DNA of 36,423 nt from Candidatus Melainabacteria bacterium (GCA_023250155.1 JAHFBG010000011.1:44615-81037); one strand, 5' to 3'; numbered from the stretch's first letter, positions 1-10,029 are shown. Made by a program: numbers and translations. The notes: generated by a model not told the origin, from the letters alone.

Positions 1-993
1 ATTTCCGCAGGATTCACTTTGACAAGTAGCATTACAGCCATCACCACTTGTAGTGTTTCCATCATCACATTGCTCAGTGCCATCTTGTAGGACATTGTCT
101 CCACAAAAAGCACTGTGACAAGTATTTAAACAAGCATCAGAGTTTACAGTATTACCATCATCACACTGTTCACCAGTGTCTACAATACTATTCCCACAGG
201 ATTCACTTTGACAAGTAGCATTACAGCCGTCACCACTTGTAGTGTTTCCATCGTCACATTGTTCGCTAGACTGAGTAACACCATCACCACAGGATTCACT
301 TTGGCATGTAGCACTGCAACCATCATTACTTACGGTATTCCCATCGTCGCATTGCTCAGTACCATTATTGTTTATCGTTCCATCACCACAGAACTCAGCT
401 TGACAGGCAAGATTGCAACCATCATTAGGTGCTGAATTTCCATCGTCACATCGTTCAGGAGTACCACTTTCAATTATATTATTTCCACATGTAGGTATTG
501 ATGTTAAGAATGCAGGTTCTGGTAAGCATGCAGAACACCCATCTCCATCATAAGCATTCCCATCATCGCATTTCTCACCTTCAAGAGGATCAATCATCCC
601 ATCTCCACACATAGCTGGAGTTGGAGTTACTGGTATATCCAAAAGCTCATATATAGAGAGTCGAGGAGGACAATGGGTGGTACAAACCCCAAATCCAAGA
701 ATTCTATCACCGCAACAGACTAGACCAGCAGGACAATTCATATTACTTCTACATGGTAGTCGAAGGGATGTAAGACATAAATATTGCTCAAGAAGATTAC
801 ACGTACCTATATTGTTACATCTTGTACCCATATTGGTACCGCAACAACACAATGGTACTGGACAATCTCCTAGGTGTCCGCATTGGTGATAGTAGTTATC
901 ATCATCATCTGCTTTTGCATTATTTACACTGCTTGGCCAACCTTGTAAGGCAATTATAATAACTGCGCTGATAAATAAGATAAATTTCTTCAT
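1..993 (-). CDS. Secreted cysteine-rich CDDGN-repeat protein (copy 1, 3' end cut off)
   Basis: The reading frame stays open from the ATG at 993 to the window edge (331 codons, no stop), so the C-terminus is missing. The first 28 residues form a signal peptide (MKKFILFISAV..., ending near NNAKA). A cysteine-rich stretch follows, then at least six repeats of about 33-39 residues of the form CGDG-x-n-E(Q/R/K)CDDGN-x-DGC-x-C. This matches the DUF4215/myxococcus cysteine-rich repeat family, which occurs in exported surface proteins and is thought to be held by disulfides. Its neighbour at 1164-2237 has the same architecture and a nearly identical signal sequence and upstream DNA, so this is a tandem duplicate. 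The repeats are near-identical at nucleotide level, which would favour repeat-number change. A role in surface adhesion is inference only. Confidence 0.85.
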   Translation of the reverse strand, partial: MKKFILFISAVIIIALQGWPSSVNNAKADDDDNYYHQCGHLGDCPVPLCCCGTNMGTRCNNIGTCNLLEQYLCLTSLRLPCRSNMNCPAGLVCCGDRILGFGVCTTHCPPRLSIYELLDIPVTPTPAMCGDGMIDPLEGEKCDDGNAYDGDGCSACLPEPAFLTSIPTCGNNIIESGTPERCDDGNSAPNDGCNLACQAEFCGDGTINNNGTEQCDDGNTVSNDGCSATCQSESCGDGVTQSSEQCDDGNTTSGDGCNATCQSESCGNSIVDTGEQCDDGNTVNSDACLNTCHSAFCGDNVLQDGTEQCDDGNTTSGDGCNATCQSESCGN

Positions 994-1097
994 GCCATCT
1001 CCTGCTTTTACTTAACTTGAGACTAATAATAGTATGGTGTTTGTGTTATTGCCTCTTTGGACTACATATTTGTTATATATATTAAATTCTCTTCAGT
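994..1097 (-). repeat. Duplicated 5' flank of the repeat-protein genes (copy 1; copy 2 at 2238-2339)
   Basis: The sequence upstream of copy 1 matches the sequence upstream of copy 2 almost base for base. It includes a shared AGGAGA-like Shine-Dalgarno sequence near the start codon. The match runs on to about 1096, where the copy 1 side resembles the last bases of hisH (2326-2339). The duplication therefore took in the extreme 3' end of hisH and left a remnant between the two genes. Confidence 0.8.
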
Positions 1098-1102
1098 TTT
1101 AA

Positions 1103-1143
1103 GTAAAAAATCCTGCTGCACCTATAAGTAAAATGCAGCAGGA
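1103..1143 (-). terminator. Intrinsic terminator after copy 2 of the repeat-protein genes
   Basis: A perfect 10-bp inverted repeat (TCCTGCTGCA at 1111-1120, TGCAGCAGGA at 1134-1143) has a 13-nt loop. On the minus strand it is followed directly by a T-rich tract (complement of 1103-1110). It lies about 20 bp past the stop codon of the 1164-2237 gene, so it should end that transcript before copy 1. Confidence 0.85.
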
Positions 1144-1163
1144 TCTACATCAAGGTCAATTAC

Positions 1164-2237
1164 TTATTCTGGTGTAGGAGTAGGAGAAGGTTTAACGATA
1201 CAAATAGCAGAACAGCTATCTCCATCTACCGTATTCCCATCATCACACTGCTCAATCTTTATCTGAACAAATCCATCTCCACAAATAGCATTATTGCAGT
1301 TATTTAAACAAGCATCAATGTTTACCGTATTCCCATCATCGCATTGCTCAGTGCCATCTTGTACGACATTGTCTCCACAAAAAGCACTGTGACAAGTATT
1401 TAAGCAAGCATCAGTGTTTACGGTATTTCCATCATCACATTGCTCGCCAGTGTCTACAATACTATTTCCACAGAACTCAAGTTCACAAGCAGTATTACAG
1501 CCATCACCACCTATGTTATTTCCATCGTCACAAGTTTCACTTGACTGGATTATCCCATCACCGCAGAATTCGTTTTGGCATGTAGTACTGCAACCATCAT
1601 TACTTACAGTGTTTCCATCATCGCATTGCTCAGTACCACTATTGTTTACTGTTCCATCACCACAGAATTCGTTTTGGCATGTAGCACTGCAACCATCAGA
1701 ATTATTAGTATTTCCATCATCACATCGTTCAGGAGTACCATTTTCAACTATATTATTTCCACATGTAGGTATTGATGTTAAGAATGCAGGTTCTGGTAAG
1801 CATGCAGAACACCCATCTCCATCATAAGTATTGCCATCATCGCATTTCTCCCCATCAAGAGGATCAATCACCCCATCTCCACACATAGCTGGAGCTACTG
1901 GGACCTCTCCAAGATCTTCTATAGGGCAAGCAGTGCTAACACAAACTCCAAATCCATAATAACTCCTACCACAACAGAATAGACCAGCAGGACAATTCAT
2001 ATGACTTCTACATGGTAGTCGAAAGGATGTAAGACATAAATATTGCTCAATAGGACTGCACGCACTTAAGAAGTTACATTGTGCCATACCCTCGGTATTG
2101 CAACAACACAATGGTATGGAACAGTCTCCTGGATGTCTGCATATCTCACCTTCTGCTTTTGCATTATTTACACTGCTTGGCCAACCTTGTAAGGCAATTA
2201 TAATAACTGCGCTGATAAATAAGATAAATTTCTTCAT
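1164..2237 (-). CDS. Secreted cysteine-rich CDDGN-repeat protein (copy 2)
   Basis: This is a complete 357-residue protein. Residues 1-28 are a signal peptide. Residues 33-105 are a cysteine-rich N-terminal region containing CCC and CCG clusters. Residues 119 to about 346 hold seven DUF4215/myxococcus-type repeats with a CDDGN core, and the protein ends in a Pro-Thr tail (SPTPTPE). It has no membrane anchor or sorting signal that I can recognise, so secretion or non-covalent surface attachment is likely. The signal-peptide DNA and about 100 bp of upstream DNA are almost identical to those of copy 1, which shows a recent duplication. It is followed by a strong terminator. The function is unknown; this family is typical of exported structural or adhesive proteins. 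Confidence 0.9.
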   Translation of the reverse strand: MKKFILFISAVIIIALQGWPSSVNNAKAEGEICRHPGDCSIPLCCCNTEGMAQCNFLSACSPIEQYLCLTSFRLPCRSHMNCPAGLFCCGRSYYGFGVCVSTACPIEDLGEVPVAPAMCGDGVIDPLDGEKCDDGNTYDGDGCSACLPEPAFLTSIPTCGNNIVENGTPERCDDGNTNNSDGCSATCQNEFCGDGTVNNSGTEQCDDGNTVSNDGCSTTCQNEFCGDGIIQSSETCDDGNNIGGDGCNTACELEFCGNSIVDTGEQCDDGNTVNTDACLNTCHSAFCGDNVVQDGTEQCDDGNTVNIDACLNNCNNAICGDGFVQIKIEQCDDGNTVDGDSCSAICIVKPSPTPTPE

Positions 2238-2325
2238 GTCGTCTCCTGCTTTTACTTAACTTGAGACTAATAATAGTATGGTGTTTGTGTTATTGCCTCT
2301 TTGGACTACATATTTGTTATATATA

Positions 2326-2934
2326 TTAAATCTCTTCAACAAAAGTTTCTAAAAGGTCTAGCCCAACATCACCACTTTTTTCTGGATGAAATTGTACTGC
2401 TATTAAGTTTTCTTTTTTTATAACTGAAGCAAAGATCTCATTGTCATGAGTGGTAGTAGCGTAAATTAGTTTTTCTTCTTTAGGCACTACATAGTATGAA
2501 TGAACAAAGTAAAATACTTCATCATCAAAACCAAAACCATTTCTTTCTGGGGAAAAATAAGATACATTGTTCCAGCCTATATGAGGAATCTTTTCTGCGA
2601 TTTTAAACTTGACAACTTTACCTTCAAAGACTCCTAGTCCTTTTACATCAGGGGTTTCTTCACTTTCTTCAAATAGCAACTGTAGTCCAATGCAAATTCC
2701 TAAAAATGGCTTTTTAGTGCTTACTGATTTAATGGTTTCTACAAGGTTATATTTTTTTATAGCTTTTATGGCACTGCCAAAAGCACCTACTCCTGGAAGT
2801 ACTACTGCATCTGAATCTTCAATCACTTTAAGATCTCTTGTGATTTCAATATTTGCACCAATAAAATTAAAAGCCTTATAAACACTATGTAAATTGCCTG
2901 CTCCAAAGTCTATTAAAGATATTTTTTTTTTCAT
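2326..2934 (-). CDS. hisH: Imidazole glycerol phosphate synthase subunit HisH
   Basis: HisH is the class I glutamine amidotransferase subunit that hydrolyses glutamine and passes ammonia to HisF in histidine biosynthesis. The 202-residue length is normal for the family. The N-terminal DFGAGN motif, the PGVGAFG oxyanion-strand region, the nucleophile C81 in GICIGLQLL, and H183/E185 in QFHPEKSG complete the catalytic triad. Its ATG overlaps the stop codon of leuS (ATGA, 2931-2934), so translation is probably coupled to leuS. No hisF is visible in the window. The downstream flank is a copy of the repeated sequence in front of the CDDGN-repeat genes. Confidence 0.97.
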   Translation of the reverse strand: MKKKISLIDFGAGNLHSVYKAFNFIGANIEITRDLKVIEDSDAVVLPGVGAFGSAIKAIKKYNLVETIKSVSTKKPFLGICIGLQLLFEESEETPDVKGLGVFEGKVVKFKIAEKIPHIGWNNVSYFSPERNGFGFDDEVFYFVHSYYVVPKEEKLIYATTTHDNEIFASVIKKENLIAVQFHPEKSGDVGLDLLETFVEEI

Positions 2935-5444
2935 TTTACAACAATATTTACAATCTTATCAGGGACTACAACTACTTTTACTAACTCTTTTCCATTCAAT
3001 CGAATCTTTACCTTTTCTTGATTTAATGCAATTTTTTCTAACTCTTCTTGTGACTGTCCTTTTCTGGTAGTTAAGATGTCTATCTTTTTCCCTCCCATTT
3101 GAATAACTAATTGTATTTCATCTGTAAATAGTGCATCTTCACTGTATTTTGGCCATTCTTGATTGTGAATAGAATATTTACCACCCAATTGTCCCCACAG
3201 TTCTTCTGATATATGAGGCGCAAATGGTGCTAACAATTTAAAAAGATTAGTAAAGCAAAAACTTAAAACTTCCTTATCAAGTTCAGTGTAAGAGGTTTTG
3301 TCTAGGATGAATTTATACATTGTATTTATAAGCTCAGTCATTCTTGCAATTGCAGTATTGAAGGTATACTTTTTGTTTGAAATATCTTCTGATACAGTTT
3401 TAATGGTATAGTTTGCTACTCGATAAAGTTCTTTTAACACAGGATCTTGAAGATTAGATTTTATAAAATCATTGAACAAAACTAAAGACTCTTTCTCTCT
3501 AAGATTAAAAAACAATCTCCATATTCTCTCAAGAAAACGATATTGCCCAATAGCACCTTGTGTAGACCATTCCACTTCTTGTTCTGGTGGGGAAGCAAAT
3601 AGAATAAATAACCTTGCAGCATCTGCACCATATTGGTCAAAGAACTCAGATGTGCCAACTACATTTCCCTTAGATTTAGACATCTTGACGATTTTTCCTT
3701 CTTTAGGACTGAACATTGTTACCATGCCCTGACTAAGAAGATTAACAAAAGGCTCATCAAATTTTAAGAGTTCAAAATCACGAAGTGCCTTAGTAAAAAA
3801 TCTTGAGTATAAAAGGTGTAAAATCGCATGTTCAATACCACCTACGTATTGATCCACAGGCAGCCAATAATTTGCTTTTTCTTTTTGGAAAATTTCTTTA
3901 TCGTTTTTTGCATCGCTATAACGTAAGTAATAATAACTTGAGCAAATAAATGTATCCATGGTATCTGTTTCGCGCTGTGCATTACCCGAGCATTTCGGAC
4001 ATTTGACAGTTAGCCAATCAGTGGCTTTTAAAAGAGGAGAACCACCTGTACCTGTAAGCTCAACGTTTTTTTCAGGAAGAAGAACTGGTAACTCTTCTTC
4101 TTTCACACTAACAATGCCGCATGAATTACAGTAAAGAATTGGTATAGGGCATCCCCAATAGCGTTGGCGACTAATTAACCAGTCTCTAAGTCTATATGTG
4201 ATTTTAAAATTTCCAAAGCCATTTCTCTTAGCATGCTCTGTTATTTTTGTTTTTCCTTCTTCATTAGTTAGTCCGTTAAACTCACCAGAATTGATCATAG
4301 TTCCACGATCAATATAGGCATTATTTAAATCTCTTTGTAGACCATCAGATGAAATTACTTGTTTTATTGGGAGGTTGAATTTTTTAACAAACTCAAAATC
4401 TCTCTCATCATGAGCTGGAACACCCATAACAGCACCAGTTCCATAATCTAAAACTACATAGTCACTTGTCCAGATGGGGATTTTTTCATTTGTAAAAGGA
4501 TTAATTGCAAAGGTTCCTAATGGCACACCAGTTTTTTCTTTATTTTCTGCCATTCTTTCAATTTCAGTTAGATGACTAGCTTGTTTTATATACTCTTCTA
4601 CGTTTTTCTTATTTTCTTCTTTAATTAGTTTTGCAATTTGAGGATATTCAGGAGCTACTACTAAATAAGTAACGCCAAAAATTGTATCGGGTCTTGTTGT
4701 AAAAACTGGGATTTTAACGTCAGGATTCCCATCTACAGAAAAAGTAATTTCAGCTCCTGTTGACTTGCCTATCCAGTTTCTTTGCATTATTTTTACACGC
4801 TCAGGCCATCCTTCTAATTTGTTGAGATCTTGTAGTAGTTCTTCAGCATATTTTGTGATTTTTAAAAACCATTGGCGCATCATCTTTCGCTCAACCGGTG
4901 TATCATCATGTCGCCAGCACATTCCATCTTCTACTTGTTCATTAGCTAAAACGGTTTGGCATTTGGGACACCAGTTAACAGGTGCTTCTTTTTGGTAGGC
5001 AATATTATTTTTATGGAATTGTAAAAATAGCCATTGAGTCCACTTATAATAATCTGGATTACAAGAAACAACTTCTCTATCCCAGTCATAACTTGTACCC
5101 ATACGCTTTAACTGTTGGTTCTTCATGTGGTCTATATTTTTTTTAGTCCATTCTTTGGGGTGAATCTTTCTTTCTATAGCAGCATTTTCAGCTGGAAGAC
5201 CAAAAGCATCAAATCCCATAGGATTTAATACATTAAAACCAGACATTCTTCTGTGACGTGAAATGACATCACTTATAGTGTAAACACGCATGTGACCCAT
5301 ATGAAGGTCACCGCTTGGATATGGAAACATAACCAATGAATAGTACTTAGGCTTATTATCAAAATCTATTGCTTTGTAAAGCTGTGTTTGCTCCCATTTG
5401 ATTTGCCATTTGCCTTCAATTTCTTTTGGTGAATAATTATTCAT
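2931..5444 (-). CDS. leuS: Leucyl-tRNA synthetase
   Basis: LeuS is a class I aminoacyl-tRNA synthetase that charges tRNA-Leu in the cytoplasm. The 837 residues carry the HIGH-type signature HMGH (48-51), the KMSKS loop (587-591), and the CP1 editing domain with its TTRPDT threonine-rich motif (249-254) and the GVPAHDERD segment whose aspartate (D346) binds the substrate amino group. Zinc-ribbon cysteine pairs are at 159/162, 439/442 and 482/485. The C-terminal anticodon-binding and extension domains are complete. There is no clear Shine-Dalgarno sequence in front of the start, and no T-box-like leader is evident. It forms an overlapping pair with hisH. Confidence 0.98.
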   Translation of the reverse strand: MNNYSPKEIEGKWQIKWEQTQLYKAIDFDNKPKYYSLVMFPYPSGDLHMGHMRVYTISDVISRHRRMSGFNVLNPMGFDAFGLPAENAAIERKIHPKEWTKKNIDHMKNQQLKRMGTSYDWDREVVSCNPDYYKWTQWLFLQFHKNNIAYQKEAPVNWCPKCQTVLANEQVEDGMCWRHDDTPVERKMMRQWFLKITKYAEELLQDLNKLEGWPERVKIMQRNWIGKSTGAEITFSVDGNPDVKIPVFTTRPDTIFGVTYLVVAPEYPQIAKLIKEENKKNVEEYIKQASHLTEIERMAENKEKTGVPLGTFAINPFTNEKIPIWTSDYVVLDYGTGAVMGVPAHDERDFEFVKKFNLPIKQVISSDGLQRDLNNAYIDRGTMINSGEFNGLTNEEGKTKITEHAKRNGFGNFKITYRLRDWLISRQRYWGCPIPILYCNSCGIVSVKEEELPVLLPEKNVELTGTGGSPLLKATDWLTVKCPKCSGNAQRETDTMDTFICSSYYYLRYSDAKNDKEIFQKEKANYWLPVDQYVGGIEHAILHLLYSRFFTKALRDFELLKFDEPFVNLLSQGMVTMFSPKEGKIVKMSKSKGNVVGTSEFFDQYGADAARLFILFASPPEQEVEWSTQGAIGQYRFLERIWRLFFNLREKESLVLFNDFIKSNLQDPVLKELYRVANYTIKTVSEDISNKKYTFNTAIARMTELINTMYKFILDKTSYTELDKEVLSFCFTNLFKLLAPFAPHISEELWGQLGGKYSIHNQEWPKYSEDALFTDEIQLVIQMGGKKIDILTTRKGQSQEELEKIALNQEKVKIRLNGKELVKVVVVPDKIVNIVVK

Positions 5445-5629
5445 AAACTTATTATATTGTACTTTGTTATAAGACTTGTTCTTTTAAAAAAGATTGACGC
5501 TTAGTTGTTGAGTATTTAGTACTTGTTATATTTGCTTTAGGATAATTCCTATTCAAATTTTACAATTGTATCCCTTAAAAACAGTTTTTTTAGATAACAA
5601 GCAAACGTTCAAAACAATACTCATTTTAT

Positions 5630-5659
5630 TTTACATTTTATCTTTATAGAAGTTATACA
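5630..5659 (+). promoter_or_regulatory. Candidate sigma-70 promoter for the protease operon
   Basis: TTTACA (5630-5635) and TATACA (5654-5659) are separated by 18 bp and lie about 55 bp before the 5716 start codon. They sit within the 271-bp divergent region between leuS and the lipoprotein gene. The match is made by eye, and AT-rich DNA gives many such matches. Confidence 0.45.
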
Positions 5660-5715
5660 ATATGTCTTTTAGGGTACTAGTAATTTAGAGTGTATTGAGT
5701 TCTTAAAATAATCAT

Positions 5716-6366
5716 ATGAGATCAAGAAAAAAAATAGTAGTATTTTGCTTAGCCATTTTATTTTTGGTTAATTGTTCTAAAAGTATTGGAAGTGATGATA
5801 ACTCAGAAGCTTCAAAAGTTAAAATTGAAAGGCATTTTGTTTTTGATACTGTTCCAATGAATCTAGAAGAGATAGCAAAGGTATCAGATCGAATATTTGC
5901 TGGAAAGTGCACTAAGATAGAAGAATTTGAAAATGATAAAGAATCTGATTTACCCATAGTAAAGTACACATTTAGTATTAGTGAAGGGATGAAAGGTGTT
6001 AATAATAAAAATGAGATTGTATTTAAACAATGGCAACCTACAGTAAAAAATGGTGGTTATGAGTTAAATAAAAAATATGTTTTATTTTTACATCAAGACA
6101 GTGATATTGGTTTAACTAGTCCTGTAGGGTTTTCACAAGGACAATTTCATATTAAGAAAAAAGGATTAATCTTAGGAAAAGATGTTGTAATAAATGGACT
6201 AAACAACCATGGGTTAGCAAAAAATCTAAAATCACAAATAGCTATTTCAATTGAGGATAATCGGTTTATAAATGACTATTTGAGCCGTTGTTCTGAACTT
6301 GGTATTCCAATAAGATATCAAGAGTTTGTTAAAGCAGTAAAGTACTTAGTAGAGAAAAACAGGTAA
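5716..6366 (+). CDS. Putative lipoprotein of unknown function
   Basis: This 216-residue protein begins with a basic N-terminus and a hydrophobic segment ending in LFLVNCS. That is lipobox-like, though asparagine at -1 is unusual, so it is either a lipoprotein or simply exported. The mature part has a strand-rich region in which 'GMKGVNNKNEIVFKQW' is followed by 'YVLFLHQD'. I recall this pattern from small exported proteins that sit beside matrixin-type proteases, but I cannot name the family. It precedes the metalloprotease gene, which starts 2 to 11 bp downstream depending on the start codon, so the two are almost certainly co-transcribed. The start codon lacks a good Shine-Dalgarno sequence. 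A protease partner or inhibitor role is a guess from context. Confidence 0.8.
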   Translation: MRSRKKIVVFCLAILFLVNCSKSIGSDDNSEASKVKIERHFVFDTVPMNLEEIAKVSDRIFAGKCTKIEEFENDKESDLPIVKYTFSISEGMKGVNNKNEIVFKQWQPTVKNGGYELNKKYVLFLHQDSDIGLTSPVGFSQGQFHIKKKGLILGKDVVINGLNNHGLAKNLKSQIAISIEDNRFINDYLSRCSELGIPIRYQEFVKAVKYLVEKNR

Positions 6367-6377
6367 AGTTGGCAAAA

Positions 6378-8324
6378 ATGAAAAAAACATTTCTAATTTT
6401 AATCCTTACTTTTTCAACATTTGTCTTTAGTGGACTTTTAAATGTTCAGGCAGGTGGACCATTAGTAGTAAAAGGAAACATGTCAGTTACCTATGGTACA
6501 AGACCATATATATATAGATATGACAAAGGAACTCTTGGAATGTTTTCAAACTCAGAGACTGTTGCCATTATTGAAGATTTATATATGAGTTGGCAATCAG
6601 TTAAAACTACAGAAATCAAATTTGAAATGGACAATCCAGGTTTTTTAGATTTTGATATAACCTCAAGCAATTATAAAACCATTCTAGATTCAAAGGATTT
6701 GCTTGGTTATACACCAGTTATTTTTGATACCGATGGTTCCATTCTAGACCTGTTTTTAGGAAAAGGAGCAGGCAATACAGTTCTTGGTCTTTCAGGTCCT
6801 GTTACTGTAAACTCTGGGCCATTAGCTAATCAGATTGCAGAATCACAAGCAGTATTTAACGGACGATTTGTAAACGGTATTAAAACACCGTCAGATCCTG
6901 AATCCAGCATTGATTCATTAAAAGGTACTATTATTCATGAAACTGGTCATGGACTTGGTTTAGATCATTCACAGATAAACATAGAAGCTATTAAAGCAGG
7001 TGCTACACAAGAATTGAGAGATGCTGTACCACTAATGTTTCCTGTTGCTGTAAATGAATTGTCTTTAATTAGAAGAGATGATGCCTCAGCAATATCATTT
7101 TTATATCCGAACGATAGTGAACTTGGCGGATTTGGGAGAATTGATGGAAAAGTTTTACGTCAGGATGGAAAAACCCCAGTACTTGGTGCAAACGTTATTG
7201 CAAAAAATATAAATGACTCAAAACTAGAAGCCATATCCTGTGTTTCTGATTTTTTGAAAAATAATACTGGTTCTTTTACATTGTTTGCTGTTCCTCCTGG
7301 AGATTATAGAATTGAAGTTGAACCAATTGATCTTTCATTTACAGGTGGCTCAGGGGTAGGGCCATATACTTCTTCTACTACAGACTTATCCTTTCAAAAC
7401 CCAGTCCCAAAAGGGTTTTACACTGGTCCAAACATGAATATTACAAGCGACTCTGCTGAAGCACTTATTGTCTCTGTTAAAGAAGGAGATGCAATAGATA
7501 ATATAAATATTGTTGCTGGTGCTGCTTTATCTACATCTACTAGTGGTGCTACAGGCTTAAGTGATATTGATGAAACTGAACCAAATGACTCACCGAATAA
7601 AGCTCAGGTAGTTTCACTTCCTGTAAACATTTCTGGAAATATTTCTAAATCAGACGATGGCTCAATAGAGTTAGCTTCTGAAGATGGTCAATCTCTAGTA
7701 ATAAGTGATTTGTTTAAGTTTACCCTTACATCAAGTGCAACTATTAATGCATTACTTACATTTGAGAGTAAAGATTCAGATTTAGATCTTGCATTATTTA
7801 ATGGTGATGCTAGCGATATCCTTGAATCATCTAGTCAAACCGGAAGCTCAAATGAACTGATTACAAAATCACTTAGTCCAGGTAGTTATATCTTAGGAAT
7901 AGGTGCATTTAAAGGTTCTACTAAATACAAACTATCAATTTCAGTAGGTGGAGCACCTCTTTTAGATCTATCAGGTCCAGATTCAATTGTTTTAATTCCT
8001 ACTAAAGCAAATGGTGTATCTTTAACTGCCAAAGCTTCCAATTTTGACACCAAATCAAAGTGTATTGTTTCTAATGATAGTATGTCTGAACTGCAAATAA
8101 AACCAAAATCATTTATTTTAAGCTCTTCACAATCCAAGAAAAAAATCAGAGTAACGGTTCCTTTAAAAACAGTTAGAAGTATCTTAAGTGAAAACACTGA
8201 TAAAACATATACGATTGATGTGACATGCCAAAATGGAGCAAGTGATCAAAAGGACATTAAAGTATCCCCTTCTTTAGATACAACAGTGGCACTAAAAAAG
8301 ATTTGGCGACTAAACAACAAATAG
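6378..8324 (+). CDS. Exported matrixin-like zinc metalloprotease with carboxypeptidase-regulatory-like and PPC domains
   Basis: Residue numbers follow the longer 651-residue form that starts with TTG at 6369. I chose the ATG at 6378 because it gives a classic MKKTFL signal peptide. After the signal (ending near VQAGG) comes a matrixin/metzincin catalytic domain with the zinc motif HETGHGLGLDH (190-200) and a Met-turn-like PLMFP (M223). Residues about 255-320 look like a carboxypeptidase-regulatory-like fold (GKVLRQDGKTPVLGANV...). Residues about 405-515 form a bacterial pre-peptidase C-terminal (PPC) domain (ETEPNDS...DLALF...LSPGSYILGI). A ~120-residue C-terminal region is unassigned. The protein probably acts outside the cytoplasmic membrane. 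It lies between the lipoprotein gene and an M16 peptidase in one operon. Confidence 0.88.
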   Translation: MKKTFLILILTFSTFVFSGLLNVQAGGPLVVKGNMSVTYGTRPYIYRYDKGTLGMFSNSETVAIIEDLYMSWQSVKTTEIKFEMDNPGFLDFDITSSNYKTILDSKDLLGYTPVIFDTDGSILDLFLGKGAGNTVLGLSGPVTVNSGPLANQIAESQAVFNGRFVNGIKTPSDPESSIDSLKGTIIHETGHGLGLDHSQINIEAIKAGATQELRDAVPLMFPVAVNELSLIRRDDASAISFLYPNDSELGGFGRIDGKVLRQDGKTPVLGANVIAKNINDSKLEAISCVSDFLKNNTGSFTLFAVPPGDYRIEVEPIDLSFTGGSGVGPYTSSTTDLSFQNPVPKGFYTGPNMNITSDSAEALIVSVKEGDAIDNINIVAGAALSTSTSGATGLSDIDETEPNDSPNKAQVVSLPVNISGNISKSDDGSIELASEDGQSLVISDLFKFTLTSSATINALLTFESKDSDLDLALFNGDASDILESSSQTGSSNELITKSLSPGSYILGIGAFKGSTKYKLSISVGGAPLLDLSGPDSIVLIPTKANGVSLTAKASNFDTKSKCIVSNDSMSELQIKPKSFILSSSQSKKKIRVTVPLKTVRSILSENTDKTYTIDVTCQNGASDQKDIKVSPSLDTTVALKKIWRLNNK

Positions 8325-8336
8325 CAAAACACCTTT

Positions 8337-9614
8337 ATGCCAAATAAAGAACAGAATGGTCTACCAAAAAAAATAATCTTACCAAACGGCATAAAAATAA
8401 TAGCTGAAGAAGTTCCACAGGCATTGTCATGTGCTCTTAGCATATGGATTAATGCAGGTTCTGTTGATGAAGAAGTAAGTAATAACGGGGTTTCTCATTT
8501 TATTGAACATATTGTTTTTAAGGGTACTAAAACACGCTCAGCACTTGATGTTGCAGAACAAAGCGAAGATGTAGGTGCCAATTTAAATGCATTTACAGAC
8601 AGAGAGCACACGTGTTATCACACAAGAGTATTGAGTGAGCATGCTTTAGTAGCTCATGAATTGTTTTTAGATATGCTTTTTAATCCAAAACTTGATGAGA
8701 AAGATTTGGAGTTAGAAAGGCAGGTAATACTTGAAGAAATTAAAATGTACAAGGATACTCCTGAAGATCTTGTTCATGAAGTGTTGTATCAAGAGGTATG
8801 GAAAGAGCACCCGATTGGAAAGCCAATTACAGGTACGACAGAGTCAATTACAAAACTAAAAAAAACTTCTGTTGAAAAGTATTTAAGAGATTATTATACT
8901 CCTGACAATATGGTGATTTCGATTGCTGGAGAGTTTGATTTAGATGGACTGGTTAAAAAAACAGAAGAACTTACCTCACAAATCAAATCAAAAACAAAAA
9001 AGAAAGATCTACCACCACTAAAAATCACCCCGACTATTTCTCTTGAAGATAGAGAAATAGAACAAGCCCATCTTAATTTTGCGACAAAAGGGACATCAGT
9101 TTATGAAGAAGAGAGGTATACTCTTGCCGTAATAGATTTAGCACTGGGTGGAGGTATGAGTTCAAGACTATTTCAAGAAGTCAGGGAAAATAGAGGACTA
9201 GCCTATGCAATATCTTCTTACTATCATACGAATAAGCTTGGAGGCTTATTTGGTATATATGCTGGGACTGCACCGAAAGATGTTGACAAAGTAATTGATT
9301 TAATTTTAAAAGAATTAAAAGATATTAAGAAAAATGGTTTAAAACCAGCTGAGCTAGATAGAGCTAAGATGCAACTTCGTACTAGTTTATTTCTTGAGCT
9401 TGAATCTACAAAAGTCCGGGCATTTAGAAATGCACTATATGATCTTTATTATGATAGATTCTTAACAAATGAAGAAGTCAGTGAATCTATCCGGTCAATT
9501 ACAAACGATAGAATTATAAAATTAGTTGATGATATTTTTGATGATAAATATTTTGCACTAACTGTAGTAGGTCATAAAGATGAATTGCCCAAGGAATTTA
9601 AGCTAACGTTATAA
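8337..9614 (+). CDS. M16 family zinc peptidase
   Basis: This 425-residue protein is a single-chain M16 (pitrilysin/processing peptidase) member. The inverted zinc motif HFIEH is at 54-58 and the distal zinc-ligand glutamate is in ILEEIKM (E134), about 76 residues on, as the family requires. The C-terminal half contains the characteristic substrate-binding segment around GGGMSSRLFQEVRENRGLAYAISS. The length fits the bacterial ~420-residue class that includes the Bacillus YmxG-type peptidases. No signal peptide is visible, so it is probably cytoplasmic. It starts 12 bp after the metalloprotease stop codon. Its last 17 bp overlap the convergent gene at 9598. Confidence 0.95.
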   Translation: MPNKEQNGLPKKIILPNGIKIIAEEVPQALSCALSIWINAGSVDEEVSNNGVSHFIEHIVFKGTKTRSALDVAEQSEDVGANLNAFTDREHTCYHTRVLSEHALVAHELFLDMLFNPKLDEKDLELERQVILEEIKMYKDTPEDLVHEVLYQEVWKEHPIGKPITGTTESITKLKKTSVEKYLRDYYTPDNMVISIAGEFDLDGLVKKTEELTSQIKSKTKKKDLPPLKITPTISLEDREIEQAHLNFATKGTSVYEEERYTLAVIDLALGGGMSSRLFQEVRENRGLAYAISSYYHTNKLGGLFGIYAGTAPKDVDKVIDLILKELKDIKKNGLKPAELDRAKMQLRTSLFLELESTKVRAFRNALYDLYYDRFLTNEEVSESIRSITNDRIIKLVDDIFDDKYFALTVVGHKDELPKEFKLTL

Positions 9615-9885
9615 AAGTCGTATTTGCAGGGGTTTTCTCATCATCGTCATCATACTTTTTTCTTAACTCTTGCAGTGCAGTAAATGGTGCCCATGATGCT
9701 AATGCTGTTTGTTGAATAAGTTCTCTATCTGCGGAATTCATTCTTTCAGCAGGTCCAATGACTTGAGTAACTTGTTGTAATTCTTTTACTGAGGTTTCTT
9801 GAGGACTAACAGGGCCAAGTCTTGAAGGATTATATAAGAATCCTCTTGATTGTATTGGTAGTATTGATTGTATTAGCCCAGACAT
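9598..9885 (-). CDS. Small hypothetical protein (95 aa)
   Basis: I do not recognise this protein. An AAGGA Shine-Dalgarno sequence (complement of 9893-9897) lies 7 bp upstream of its ATG and supports it as a real gene. The N-terminus is rich in Ile, Pro and Gln, the middle looks helical, and an acidic patch of five residues (DDDDE) precedes the C-terminus. It has no signal peptide, membrane segment or cysteines. It is transcribed towards the M16 peptidase gene, and the two overlap by 17 bp. Confidence 0.65.
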   Translation of the reverse strand: MSGLIQSILPIQSRGFLYNPSRLGPVSPQETSVKELQQVTQVIGPAERMNSADRELIQQTALASWAPFTALQELRKKYDDDDEKTPANTTFITLA

Positions 9886-10029
9886 TGCTTTTTCCTTATA
9901 TAGATGACTATTCTGCTATAAGGTCCTTTATAAGTCAATAGAGTATAACAGATTTATTTTTCCTTACAATCCCCTTTAAAACTTTTGTTAAAGAGTTCTT
10001 AACCTAGTTTTAACCTTATCCTATAATTT

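Noticed and set aside
208..435. Plus-strand ORF in copy 1 of the repeat gene (Thr/Ile-rich)
   Set aside because: It is an antisense frame of the CDDGN repeats, and its composition is explained by the repeat codons.
1..900. Regular ~100-bp spaced similar sequence that looks like a CRISPR array
   Set aside because: The repeats are coding, of unequal sequence and without conserved non-coding spacers; they encode the CDDGN repeats.
1414..1827. 137-residue plus-strand ORF in copy 2
   Set aside because: It is antisense to the repeat-coding gene, with no ribosome binding site and no plausible product.
5451..5456. TATAAT on the minus strand just before leuS, suggesting a leaderless leuS transcript
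   Set aside because: The -10 would place the start at the ATG, but there is no -35 or extended -10, so AT-rich chance is as likely.
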